A stretch of DNA of 48,360 nucleotides. Origin: JANXXV01 sp038230275 (GTDB lineage: Bacteria; Acidobacteriota; Terriglobia; Bryobacterales; Bryobacteraceae). Positions 24,305 through 32,443 of the stretch are shown in pieces; the stretch's first letter is position 1, and the number at the start of each line of letters is the position of its first letter. The notes under the pieces were generated by a model. The model was not told the DNA's origin. It made no database searches and saw nothing but the letters and a program-made list of their open reading frames with translations. Location: positions 1-48,360 of the forward strand of contig JBBRNO010000037.1 in NCBI GenBank assembly GCA_038230275.1. Direction: 5' to 3'. A program made the position numbers and the translations under genes.

Positions 24305-24730
24305 TCAGGCCTTGGTCTGACCCAAAGCGATCACAAAGTAGTGCGCGCGCGTTTTACCAACGTTGCGCCAACCGTGTTCTTCGTTTGAGGCGACATAGGC
24401 AACCGATCCTGGCCCAAGAGTGGAAACCTTGCCCGAGATTGACACCTCGATCGTTCCTTCTCGCACCAGCATCATTTCCTCGTGAACATGGTGATGCGGC
24501 GGATGCGGTGCGTCGCCCGGGGCCAGCTCCGTCTGGTGCATCTCCACCGGGAAGCCGCTGTGGGTCAGGCCATTAAACATGGCGCGCGCGCGGTTTTCGC
24601 CTGTCTTGCGGACCGGCAATTCCTCGAACAAAAAGGTCTTCGACGGCAGCGTGGCCAGTTCTGCCGCCGCGGCGTTGGCAGTCACCAGGGCTGGCAATAG
24701 CAGGCTTAAATCTCTGCGGGAATAGTTCAC
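24305..24730 (-). CDS. Exported cupin-domain protein
   Basis: 141 aa from a GTG at 24730, preceded by AAGGAG seven bases upstream. N-terminal SRRDLSLLLPALVTANAAAA is a Tat-like signal. The cupin barrel has the metal motif HPPHHHVHEEMMLVREGTIEV and, further on, GSVAYVASNEEHGWRN, giving the usual three His plus Glu ligands. Small single-cupin proteins bind a metal and may isomerise or oxidise small molecules; the substrate is unknown. Its end is 45 bases from the lipoprotein gene start on the same strand. Confidence 0.85.
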   Translation of the reverse strand: MNYSRRDLSLLLPALVTANAAAAELATLPSKTFLFEELPVRKTGENRARAMFNGLTHSGFPVEMHQTELAPGDAPHPPHHHVHEEMMLVREGTIEVSISGKVSTLGPGSVAYVASNEEHGWRNVGKTRAHYFVIALGQTKA

Positions 24731-24768
24731 GGTTGGCTCCTTTGCATTGGATAGCAGTTTACACCCGG

Positions 24769-25230
24769 CTATTTCGTGGCGTAGATCAACGTCTTGCTGC
24801 TGCGTGGTATCAGAGCACCGGCCGCCGCGCCGATAACGGCTCCAGCGGCGCCGACGATTACTGCTGCCTCGCCGCGCGAAAAACAGAGGATATCGTGCTG
24901 GCTGCAGCCGCCGGCGGCCGCGCCCAATGCCAGTCCGCCACCGAAGCCGATGCCCGCCCCAATCGCTGCCGATTTGCCACGATGCGACCCGCCAGGGCGA
25001 TACCGCTCCACCTTGCGTACATCCGCTTTCTGAGTGCTGACCGTTCCCACTGTAATCTGTTCCGGTGTCCAATTCTGGAAGTCTCCGTCAAGTGCCCTGC
25101 CGGCTGCCAGGCTCACACGGACCCTGTCGCCAGACTTCAATTGGGAAAGCGATCCCCAGATGTGTGAATCCTGCCCAGCAGCTGGATTCACAAGGGAGAG
25201 TAGTAGAATCAGCGAGCCTAAAGTCTTCAT
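24769..25230 (-). CDS. Exported glycine-zipper-type protein
   Basis: 153 aa with a signal peptide (MKTLGSLILLLSLVNPAAG). Residues about 25-75 form a strand-rich part (LKSGDRVRVSLAAGRALDGD) of a kind common in acidobacterial secreted proteins. Residues about 85-140 are glycine/alanine-rich (GAGIGFGGGLALGAAAGG and VIVGAAGAVIGAAAGALI), like glycine zippers that pack in membranes. Two cysteines (CSQHDILC) lie between the zippers. Function unknown. Confidence 0.75.
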   Translation of the reverse strand: MKTLGSLILLLSLVNPAAGQDSHIWGSLSQLKSGDRVRVSLAAGRALDGDFQNWTPEQITVGTVSTQKADVRKVERYRPGGSHRGKSAAIGAGIGFGGGLALGAAAGGCSQHDILCFSRGEAAVIVGAAGAVIGAAAGALIPRSSKTLIYATK

Positions 25231-25260
25231 GGCAACGAGGATTATACATGGCCAGGAGGG

Positions 25261-25289
25261 TTGGCGTCGCTATCGATTTGCTATATGAT
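25261..25289 (+). promoter_or_regulatory. Candidate promoter giving a near-leaderless transcript
   Basis: TTGGCG (25261-25266) and TATGAT (25284-25289) are 17 bases apart. The expected start site near 25296 is only two bases before the ATG at 25298, and no ribosome-binding site is present. If used, this promoter makes a leaderless mRNA for the NTF2-like gene. Confidence 0.4.
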
Positions 25290-25297
25290 ATGGGCCT

Positions 25298-25729
25298 ATG
25301 AAGAAATGGATGTGGCTCCTCCTCTCCGCGTCGGTACTCTCCGCCGCTGGTTCAGACTCAAAGGGTGAAAAGGATGTATTAGCGGCGATGGACGCCTGGA
25401 AGCAGGCAACCATGAAGAAGGACAAGGCCGCTCTGGAAAAGCTGTTGCATGCCGACCTCAGCTATACGCATTCGAGCGGCAAGAATGAAACCAAGGCGGA
25501 TGTCATCAAGGCCGTCACCACCGGACCTTCCACGGTGGAGGCGATTACGTTCACCGGAAACACGGTGCGCGTTTACGGCAACACCGCCCTGGTAAAGGGG
25601 AAAGTGGATATCACCAACAACACCGCCGGCAAGAGCACCACTTCGAATCTGGACATCCTGCATGTTTGGATAAAGGGATCGCAGGGCTGGCAGTTGGTTG
25701 GGCGCCAGGCGATTAAGCTCCCGCAATAA
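25298..25729 (+). CDS. Exported SnoaL/NTF2-like (DUF4440-type) protein
   Basis: 143 aa, signal peptide of about 18 residues (MWLLLSASVLSAAG). The mature chain shows the NTF2-like pattern: a starting helix (DVLAAMDAWKQATMKKDKAALEKLL), HADLSYTHSSG, VRVYGNTALVKGKV and a final strand WQLVGRQAIKLP. This matches DUF4440/SnoaL-like proteins, which bind or convert small molecules. No catalytic residues can be assigned. A strong terminator follows. Confidence 0.82.
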   Translation: MKKWMWLLLSASVLSAAGSDSKGEKDVLAAMDAWKQATMKKDKAALEKLLHADLSYTHSSGKNETKADVIKAVTTGPSTVEAITFTGNTVRVYGNTALVKGKVDITNNTAGKSTTSNLDILHVWIKGSQGWQLVGRQAIKLPQ

Positions 25730-25735
25730 AAAGAG

Positions 25736-25770
25736 AAGGGCCAGGATACGCTTTTTGCGCCCTGGCCCTT
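25736..25770. terminator. Bidirectional hairpin terminator
   Basis: AAGGGCCAGG (25736-25745) pairs with CCTGGCCCTT (25761-25770). An inner CGC/GCG pair surrounds a TTTTT loop. A-rich bases precede the left arm and T residues follow the right, so it can end both the NTF2-like gene and the ndk operon, which converge here. Confidence 0.8.
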
Positions 25771-25786
25771 TCGAAAAGCGGCTGCT

Positions 25787-26203
25787 TTACAGTAATTCGG
25801 AACCGCTAAAGAAGAAGGGGATCTCCACCGCGGCGGTTTCCGGCGCATCGGACCCGTGGGCCGCGTTGCGTTCGATGCTTGTGGCGAACAATTTGCGGAT
25901 GGTTCCGTCGGCCGCGTTCGCCGGGTTTGTGGCGCCCATCAGTTCCCGCCATTTCAGCACCGCATCTTCGCGTTCCAGCGCCAACACAACCACAGGCCCT
26001 TCGGTCATGAAAGTCACCAGACTGGTAAAGAATCCGCGCTCACGGTGTACGCCGTAGAAGTTCTCTGCCTGTGCCAGGGAAAGTCGAATTCTCTTCAGCC
26101 CCAGAACCTTGAATCCGTTCTTCTCGATCAGCGCTAGAATCGCGCCGGTGCTACCGGCGGCTACTGCATCCGGCTTAATAATTGCAAAAGTACGTTCACT
26201 CAT
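25787..26203 (-). CDS. ndk: Nucleoside diphosphate kinase
   Basis: 138 aa, normal length. Transfers phosphate from NTPs to NDPs through a phosphohistidine. Seen: MSERTFAIIKPDAV at the N terminus, FYGVHRERGFF, and the active-site NAAHGSD (H116). It overlaps sucD by ATGA and is the last gene of the sucC-sucD-ndk operon, where it can use the nucleotide made by succinyl-CoA synthetase. Confidence 0.97.
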   Translation of the reverse strand: MSERTFAIIKPDAVAAGSTGAILALIEKNGFKVLGLKRIRLSLAQAENFYGVHRERGFFTSLVTFMTEGPVVVLALEREDAVLKWRELMGATNPANAADGTIRKLFATSIERNAAHGSDAPETAAVEIPFFFSGSELL

Positions 26204-27066
26204 AGACGGCTTTTAAGTTTTTCTCCCATTTCGGCCGGTGAAGCGCATACGGTAATCCCCGCAGCCTCCATCGCGGCTATCTTGTCAGACGCTTTTCCAG
26301 ATCCACCGGAAATAATGGCTCCGGCGTGGCCCATGCGGCGTCCGGGCGGGGCGGTTTGTCCTGCAATGAAACCAACCACCGGCTTCTTGACATGTTCCTT
26401 GATATACGCGGCCGCGGCTTCTTCCGCGTTGCCGCCGATTTCACCGATCATGATGATGGCGTGCGTGTCCGGATCTTCATTGAACAGCTTGATGGCATCG
26501 ATGAAATTGGTGCCGATGATGGGATCCCCACCGATCCCGATGCAAGTGGATTGGCCGATGCCGAGCTTCGTCAACTGGCCCACCGCTTCATAGGTGAGCG
26601 TGCCGGATCGTGAAACCACGCCGACATGCCCGGGCAGATGGATGTGCGCCGGCATAATTCCGATCTTGCACTTACCCGGCGAAATGACGCCAGGGCAGTT
26701 CGGTCCCACCAGTCGTGTGGGCTTGCCTTGCAGGAATTGCCAGGCCTTTACCATGTCGAGTGCCGGAATGCCTTCCGTGATACACACCACCAGCGCCAAT
26801 CCGGCGTCAGTAGCTTCCATGATGGCGTCCGCGGCGAACGGTGGAGGCACAAAAATCACCGTTGCATTTGCGCCGGTTTCCTTCACCGCCTGGGCCACCG
26901 TATCAAACACCGGCAGGTCTAAATGTTTCGTGCCACCCTTGCCCGGGGTGATGCCGCCCACTACCTTGGTGCCATAGGCCAGTGCCTGGGTGGCATGGAA
27001 CGTTCCCTCTTTTCCGGTGAAACCCTGCACCAGCAGGCGCGTATTCTCATTAACCAGAACGCTCAT
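26200..27066 (-). CDS. sucD: Succinyl-CoA synthetase alpha subunit
   Basis: 288 aa. With SucC it converts succinyl-CoA to succinate with NTP formation in the citric acid cycle. Seen: the CoA-binding N-terminal Rossmann part (LLVQGFTGKEGTFHATQALAYG), GPNCPGVISPGKCKIG, and GHAGAIISGGSG with the phosphorylated histidine. Coupled to both neighbours by ATGA overlaps. Confidence 0.97.
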   Translation of the reverse strand: MSVLVNENTRLLVQGFTGKEGTFHATQALAYGTKVVGGITPGKGGTKHLDLPVFDTVAQAVKETGANATVIFVPPPFAADAIMEATDAGLALVVCITEGIPALDMVKAWQFLQGKPTRLVGPNCPGVISPGKCKIGIMPAHIHLPGHVGVVSRSGTLTYEAVGQLTKLGIGQSTCIGIGGDPIIGTNFIDAIKLFNEDPDTHAIIMIGEIGGNAEEAAAAYIKEHVKKPVVGFIAGQTAPPGRRMGHAGAIISGGSGKASDKIAAMEAAGITVCASPAEMGEKLKSRL

Positions 27067-28220
27067 TGTGCGAGCCTCACTACTTTCTCCGCCGCATCTT
27101 TCATGCCGTCGGCTACGGTGAAATTAAATCCGGATTCAGCCAGAATCTGCTGTCCAAGTTCCACGTTTGTCCCTTCCATCCGGACCACGATGGGCACCTG
27201 AATGTTCAATTCGCGCGCCGCGTTCACCACCCCGGTAGCCAGCGTGTCACAGCGCAGAATGCCGCCGAAAATGTTGATCAGCACAGCCTTGACGCTTTTA
27301 TCGGAAAGCAGAATACGGAAGGCGTTTTTCACCTGTTCCGCGCTGGCGCCGCCGCCGACGTCCAGAAAGTTCGCCGGACTGCCGCCTGCATACTTGATGA
27401 TGTCCATGGTGGCCATGGCCAACCCGGCGCCGTTCACCATGCAGGCCACGTTGCCGTCCAGTTTGATGTAGTTCAATCCGAAGCGGGAAGCTTCCACTTC
27501 CAGCGGATCTTCTTCGTTCAAGTCGCGAAGATCGATCAGATCTTTGTGCCGGAACATGGCATTGTCATCGATACTGAACTTCGCATCCAGCGCGACCACT
27601 CTTCCGTCAGCGGTCAAAATCAACGGATTGATTTCGGCCAGCGAGGCATCCATCGCCTCGTTTGCTTTCGCCAGCGCCATCATGCAGGCCGCGGCCGCAT
27701 TCACGCTGGCGGCTGGAACGCCGATGCCGAACGCCAACTTGCGCGCCTGCCACGCCGCCAGGCCGAAGCCGGGCTCGATGGTCTCCTTCAAAATCTTTTC
27801 CGGAGTGTGCGCCGCCACTTCTTCGATATCCATGCCGCCTTCGGAAGACGCCATGAACACCGTCTTTCCAATGGCGCGATCCAGCACGATGCCAACGTAC
27901 AATTCCTTGGCAATGGGTAGCGTCTCTTCCACCAGGACGCGCTGCACCAGCCGGCCTTCGGGGCCTGTCTGATGGGTGATCAGCGTCATGCCCAGGATCT
28001 TCTTGGCCACTTCCGCGGCTTCCGTGGAATCCTTGGCAAGCTTTACGCCGCCGCCCTTGCCGCGCCCGCCGGCGTGGATTTGCGCCTTCACCACCACGCT
28101 GCCGCCTAGTTTCTTGGCCGCCGCTTCCGCTTCTTCCGCCGTAAAAACCACTTCTCCCCTCGGCACAGGGACTCCGTATTTGGCCAGTATTGCCTTGGCC
28201 TGGTATTCATGGATTTTCAT
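27063..28220 (-). CDS. sucC: Succinyl-CoA synthetase beta subunit
   Basis: 385 aa, usual length. ATP-grasp N-terminal domain (MKIHEYQAKAILAKYGVPVP, VVKAQIHAGGRGKGGGVKLA) and CoA-ligase C-terminal domain (GGGASAEQVKNAFRILLSD, INIFGGILRCD). First gene of the minus-strand operon; it is divergent from trpD across 64 bases that hold both promoters. GATACT on the minus strand near 28255-28250 is a possible -10, without a clear -35. Confidence 0.97.
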   Translation of the reverse strand: MKIHEYQAKAILAKYGVPVPRGEVVFTAEEAEAAAKKLGGSVVVKAQIHAGGRGKGGGVKLAKDSTEAAEVAKKILGMTLITHQTGPEGRLVQRVLVEETLPIAKELYVGIVLDRAIGKTVFMASSEGGMDIEEVAAHTPEKILKETIEPGFGLAAWQARKLAFGIGVPAASVNAAAACMMALAKANEAMDASLAEINPLILTADGRVVALDAKFSIDDNAMFRHKDLIDLRDLNEEDPLEVEASRFGLNYIKLDGNVACMVNGAGLAMATMDIIKYAGGSPANFLDVGGGASAEQVKNAFRILLSDKSVKAVLINIFGGILRCDTLATGVVNAARELNIQVPIVVRMEGTNVELGQQILAESGFNFTVADGMKDAAEKVVRLAQ

Positions 28221-28284
28221 CGGATATTGTGGGCTCTGGCGGGTATGTTAGTATCGCACTGAAAGCCGAATTTCATACTATATC

Positions 28285-29316
28285 ATGTCGTTTCTCCCGT
28301 TCCTGCACAGGACTGCCAGCCGTGAAAATCTGAGCGCCAGTGACGCTCAGCACGCCATGGAGTTGATCCTGGCCGGGGAAGCCACCACCGCGCAGATTGC
28401 CGGTTTTCTAGTGGCGTTGCGAATGAAGGGTGAAACTCCGGATGAGATTCTGGGTTTTGCGCGCGCCATGCGGGAGCGTTCCACCAAAGTTCTGCCGAAC
28501 CTCAACGGCGAAGTCCTGATCGACACTTGTGGAACCGGCGGGGACGGTCAGAATACCTTCAACATCTCCACCGTGGCCGCTTTTGTTGTAGCAGGCGCCG
28601 GCGTGAAAGTGGCCAAGCACGGAAACCGGTCGCTATCCAGCTTGTGCGGCAGCGCGGATATTTTCGAAGGACTCGGGATCCACATCGAGATGACGCCGCA
28701 ACAGACCGCGGCATCCATCCGCGAAGTGGGCATCGGGTTCCTTTACGCGCCCGCCATGCATCCGGCCATGAAGCATGCGCAGGCGGCGCGTCTGGAACTG
28801 AAGATGCGGACGGCCTTCAATTTGCTGGGACCGCTGACCAACCCAGCCGGAGCCACCGCCCAATTGGTGGGCGCTCCGTCGGCCGCGGCTGCTGAGCTGA
28901 TGGCCGAAGCTTTGGGGTCGTTGGGGATACAGCGCGGCTTCGTGGTTCACGGTGCGGGAGGCTTGGATGAGATCAGCACCACTGGCGAATCTCTGGTGCT
29001 TGAAATTCATCGCGGCGCCATCGCCCACCACCTGCTGACGCCGCAGGATTTTGGCGTCAAGCCGGCCAAGATTGCCGATCTGCGTGGCGGCGACCGCGCC
29101 GCGAACCTCGAAATCGCTCGCGCGATTCTGAATGGCGAAACGGGTCCGAAGCGTGACGTCGTCCTGGTGAATGCATCCGCGGCGCTGGTTGCCGCGGGCA
29201 AGGCCACCAGCTTCCTACACGGCGTTGAACTGGCGGCGGAATCGATAGACTCCGGCCGCGCACGGCAGAAAGTGGAACTCATGGCGCGATTCAGCCAGAT
29301 GGCTATGGCCGTCTAA
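28285..29316 (+). CDS. trpD: Anthranilate phosphoribosyltransferase
   Basis: 343 aa. Joins anthranilate to PRPP in tryptophan synthesis. Seen: the PRPP site GTGGDGQNTFNIST, KHGNRSLSSLCGSADIFEGLG, HPAMKHAQAARLELKMRTAF, NLLGPLTNPA and HGAGGLDEIS. No other trp gene is in the window, so the pathway genes are split. There is no ribosome-binding site just before the ATG. Confidence 0.96.
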   Translation: MSFLPFLHRTASRENLSASDAQHAMELILAGEATTAQIAGFLVALRMKGETPDEILGFARAMRERSTKVLPNLNGEVLIDTCGTGGDGQNTFNISTVAAFVVAGAGVKVAKHGNRSLSSLCGSADIFEGLGIHIEMTPQQTAASIREVGIGFLYAPAMHPAMKHAQAARLELKMRTAFNLLGPLTNPAGATAQLVGAPSAAAAELMAEALGSLGIQRGFVVHGAGGLDEISTTGESLVLEIHRGAIAHHLLTPQDFGVKPAKIADLRGGDRAANLEIARAILNGETGPKRDVVLVNASAALVAAGKATSFLHGVELAAESIDSGRARQKVELMARFSQMAMAV

Positions 29317-29342
29317 ACACCCCGGCGCTGCGTCATGGAAGT

Positions 29343-31238
29343 ATGACCAAGGCCATCCTACTCAGCGTTATTTGGCTGCTTCCGGCGCAGGCGCAAAGTC
29401 CGCTCACCGTCGTCTCGGCGGCCAACTATCAATCCATTGTTTCCCCAGGTTCGCTCGCATCGGTATTCGGAACCTCGCTCTCCAACGTCACGCAATCGGC
29501 ACAGCTTGAGGCCTCCGGTCAACTGCCTACTCAGCTTGGTGGCACGTCCGTTACCTTCAACGGAAAGGAAGCGGCGCTGGTTTATGTATCGCCGGGCCAG
29601 ATCAATCTCATTGTTCCTGCAGGCGCGCCGGCAGGAACCGCCACGGTGCTGGTTGTATCACTGCCGACCACCACGCAGGGAACTGCGGAAATTCGGAAGG
29701 TGGCTCCGGCGTTGTTCTCCAGCAATGGAGCGGGGACCGGACCTGGGTCGATCTTGAACGCAGTGACCTATGCCGCTGATCCGTTTCTGGTGGAGACGTT
29801 GGAGAATGGCGGCGACGACAAGCGCACGCGTCTGGCTGTATATGGAACTGGGATCCGGCTGGGTATCTCCTCACAGGTTAAGGCGCAAGGCCGCACCGAT
29901 TCGGGCAAAACTTTCGACCTTTCGGTGGAATACGCAGGGGCCGCGCCCGGATTCTTCGGACTGGATCAGGTGAACGTAGTAATTCCCGCCGAAGCCGATG
30001 GTCTCGGAATCGTCCATCTTTCGATAACGGCGGAAACCGTAACTTCAAACGTTGTGGATTTCACGATGTCCAGCCTCCCAACCAATCGCATCGGACTGGC
30101 TGGGTTAGCACTCTCGAGTTCCATTATTGCGGCGGGCGACGCGGTTTCCGCTACCATCACTCTCAATGCGCCTGCACCAGCCGGCGGCATTATGGTTCGT
30201 CTCTCCTCGTCAAACGACAGCATCGCGCGGGTTCCCGTGTTCGTCACTGTTCCTGAGAAGGCACTTTTCGTCAGCGTTCCGATTCAAACTACTTCGCCGG
30301 TTTTTTCGCAGGATATCGAGATCACCGCTTCCACTTCAGGGGTGTCCCGCACGGCCACGTTGAGGGTGAACCGTTCCGACGCGCCGTCGCTGTCCAGTGT
30401 CGCGCTTGATCCCGCCAGCGTGAGCGGCGGAGCCTCAGTTGCCGGCACCGTAGGCCTCAGCGCCAACGCGCCATTGGGGGGAGTGACCGTCGCATTGCAA
30501 AGTAGCGCACCAGAGTTGCAAGTGCCGGCTGCCGTAGTTGTCCCGTTCGGAAAGAATACGGCAAGTTTCACCGCCGCCACCTCGCCAGTGGCCGATATCA
30601 TCATGGCGAAAGTCACGGCCACGTTGGATGGTGTGACGAAGACGGCATCTGTCACCCTCAACCCGCTTTTCGTTCTAACGCTCACTCCGGCGAGCGTCGC
30701 CGGGGGCAGCGATGCGTCTGGGAAAGTGACACTACCCGATGTGAGTCCTGCCGGCGGCATCTCCATTCAATTGCAGTCCAGCGACCTCACCACCGCCCGC
30801 GTTCCAGCTTCGGTTAGCATCAATGCCGGCCAGATCTCGGGACAGTTCACCATTTCCACAACGCCGCCGGTTTCCGACCGCACGGTGACGATTACGGCCA
30901 CGTATCGCGGAGCGTCGCAGAGCAGGCCGCTCACGGTGACGTCGGGTTTGCAAGGGGTCATCAGCAAGTTGGAGATCGCACCGGCGACGGTGAAAGGCGG
31001 CGCCACCGCTACCGGCACCGTCACCTTGGCCCGGCCAGCGGGCGCCGCTGGCATCCGGATCTCGCTCAGTTCCGACAGCCCGATCACGGTTGGGCTCGAT
31101 CTGTTTGTGACGGTGCCGGCCGGCCAGATCTCCGCCACATTCCCCATCCGGACCAGCGCCGTGGCTTCCGCGCGGACAGTTACGATCACGGCGGCGGCCG
31201 GCGATTCCGCAAAAACGGCGACGCTCAGCGTGAATTGA
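29343..31238 (+). CDS. Exported Solibacter-domain protein with four Ig-like modules
   Basis: 631 aa. A signal peptide (MTKAILLSVIWLLPAQAQS) precedes a domain matching the 'Solibacter uncharacterized C-terminal domain' pattern (about 22-245): VVSAANYQSIVSPGSLASVF, FNGKEAALVYVSPGQINLIV and LAVYGTGIRLG. Here it is N-terminal rather than C-terminal. Four beta-sandwich modules of about 93 residues follow. No catalytic or anchor motif is visible. A surface or secreted adhesion/structural role is a guess. Such proteins are abundant in Solibacter relatives, which supports the lineage call. Confidence 0.88.
   Translation: MTKAILLSVIWLLPAQAQSPLTVVSAANYQSIVSPGSLASVFGTSLSNVTQSAQLEASGQLPTQLGGTSVTFNGKEAALVYVSPGQINLIVPAGAPAGTATVLVVSLPTTTQGTAEIRKVAPALFSSNGAGTGPGSILNAVTYAADPFLVETLENGGDDKRTRLAVYGTGIRLGISSQVKAQGRTDSGKTFDLSVEYAGAAPGFFGLDQVNVVIPAEADGLGIVHLSITAETVTSNVVDFTMSSLPTNRIGLAGLALSSSIIAAGDAVSATITLNAPAPAGGIMVRLSSSNDSIARVPVFVTVPEKALFVSVPIQTTSPVFSQDIEITASTSGVSRTATLRVNRSDAPSLSSVALDPASVSGGASVAGTVGLSANAPLGGVTVALQSSAPELQVPAAVVVPFGKNTASFTAATSPVADIIMAKVTATLDGVTKTASVTLNPLFVLTLTPASVAGGSDASGKVTLPDVSPAGGISIQLQSSDLTTARVPASVSINAGQISGQFTISTTPPVSDRTVTITATYRGASQSRPLTVTSGLQGVISKLEIAPATVKGGATATGTVTLARPAGAAGIRISLSSDSPITVGLDLFVTVPAGQISATFPIRTSAVASARTVTITAAAGDSAKTATLSVN
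30091..31235 (+). repeat. Four tandem Ig-like coding repeats
   Basis: Modules of roughly 280-290 bases start near 30091, 30385, 30664 and 30955. Each encodes a pattern like LxPASVxGGxxxxGTVxL, then GGIxVxLxSS, then VPAGxxSxxFxIxT and TVTITAxxxGxxxxxxLxVN. Copies have diverged at the DNA level, so this is old domain duplication rather than a recent expansion. Confidence 0.75.
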
Positions 31239-31252
31239 AGCACCGCACAATC

Positions 31253-31271
31253 TGTTTACAAAATGTTTACA
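31253..31271 (+). promoter_or_regulatory. Direct-repeat operator candidate upstream of the response regulator operon
   Basis: TGTTTACA occurs at 31253-31260 and 31264-31271, an 11-base (one helical turn) period. OmpR/PhoB-family regulators bind such same-face direct repeats. A -10-like TACAAT lies at 31293-31298, 21 bases after the second copy, with no good -35, as in activator-dependent promoters. The leader to the ATG at 31382 would be about 75-80 bases. Autoregulation by the first gene is inference. Confidence 0.5.
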
Positions 31272-31381
31272 GGCGCTTTCCGCGGCCTTCCGTACAATGG
31301 CAACCAGGGTGTCTCACGAACGAAACTACGGGTGCGGTTAGCAATACCGGCTGGGGTTGGTTAGAATCTCGGATACACGAG

Positions 31382-32056
31382 ATGCACACTATCCTTGTCA
31401 TTGACGATGACGAAAACTTACGCGACACGATAATCGTATTGCTGGAGCAGGAGGGATTTCGCACCCTGGCCGCGGCCGACGGAAACGTAGGGCTGGAGAA
31501 GGCGCTTACGGCAAAACCCAGCCTGATTCTGGTGGACCTGCGGCTGCCTGGCAAGAGCGGCGTAGACGTTTGCAAGGCACTTCGCTCTGCACGCGACTCC
31601 ACGCCCATCATCGTTCTAAGCGCCGCTGGGGACGAAATCGATAAAGTGCTGCTGCTGGAAATCGGAGCCGACGATTACGTAGTCAAACCCTTCGGCACGC
31701 GGGAGTTGCTGGCACGAATCCGGGCGGTGCTGCGACGGGTCTCGCCGGAGGCGCACCAAGTCCTCTCGTTTGCCGATACACAAGTGGACCTGCAACGCCG
31801 TGTGGTGTCGCGCAAAGGCGCTGAGCTGAAACTCACGCCGGCGGAATACAATCTGCTAACCTTCTTCCTGCAAAATCCGGACCGGCCGCTCACCCGGGAC
31901 ATGATTCTCAATTCCGTGTGGGGTTACGAATCTTTCCCGAACACGCGCACCGTGGATGCTCACGTCGTTCGTCTGCGCCAGAAACTGGAACCGGAGCCTG
32001 ATTGCCCGCGCCACTTCCTCACCGTGCACGGTGTGGGATATCGCTTTCTCCCTTGA
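31382..32056 (+). CDS. OmpR-family response regulator
   Basis: 224 aa from the ATG at 31382, which begins directly with the receiver domain; an in-frame extension of 49 codons upstream reads as non-coding. Receiver: acidic pocket VIDDDE, phospho-acceptor D52 in LILVDLRLPG, S80, K102 in VVKPFG. C-terminal winged-helix DNA-binding domain: LTPAEYNLLTFFLQNPDRPL and HVVRLRQKLE. It probably pairs with the histidine kinase at 34446, the last gene of the same run. Confidence 0.92.
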   Translation: MHTILVIDDDENLRDTIIVLLEQEGFRTLAAADGNVGLEKALTAKPSLILVDLRLPGKSGVDVCKALRSARDSTPIIVLSAAGDEIDKVLLLEIGADDYVVKPFGTRELLARIRAVLRRVSPEAHQVLSFADTQVDLQRRVVSRKGAELKLTPAEYNLLTFFLQNPDRPLTRDMILNSVWGYESFPNTRTVDAHVVRLRQKLEPEPDCPRHFLTVHGVGYRFLP

Positions 32057-32065
32057 GGTACTCTG

Positions 32066-32443
32066 ATGCCGAGGATCGTACTGATTGTCGAGGATACTGA
32101 ATACTGCGCTACGCTTCTGGAAGTCGCCCTGCTATCCTTACCCGGTATAGAACTGCGCGTCGCAACCACGGCTCAGGAGGCGCTGAATCTGCTTGACAAC
32201 AAGACGTCGAACATCGCGGCCATGGTGACCGATCTTCACATGCCTAGAATAGACGGATTCGATCTGATTGCCCGCGTCCGCTCGCTGCCACGGCATCTTC
32301 ATCTGCCGATTCTGGTCATCAGCGGAGATTCCGATTTGAATACCCCCGAGCGCCTGCGCACGCTAGGCGCCGATGCCTACCTTTCCAAACCGTACTCCCC
32401 GGCAGAAGTGCGCACCACTCTTCAGAGACTTCTCAATGCATAG
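32066..32443 (+). CDS. CheY-like single-domain receiver
   Basis: 125 aa, receiver domain only. Acidic pocket IVEDTE, phospho-acceptor D56 in VTDLHMPRIDGF, VISGDSD, and the conserved lysine in AYLSKPYSP. No output domain, so it would act by protein contact or as a phosphate sink. Starts nine bases after the OmpR-type regulator, and its 3' end overlaps the porin start by eight bases. A second receiver for the same kinase, giving a branched relay, is plausible. Confidence 0.9.
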   Translation: MPRIVLIVEDTEYCATLLEVALLSLPGIELRVATTAQEALNLLDNKTSNIAAMVTDLHMPRIDGFDLIARVRSLPRHLHLPILVISGDSDLNTPERLRTLGADAYLSKPYSPAEVRTTLQRLLNA

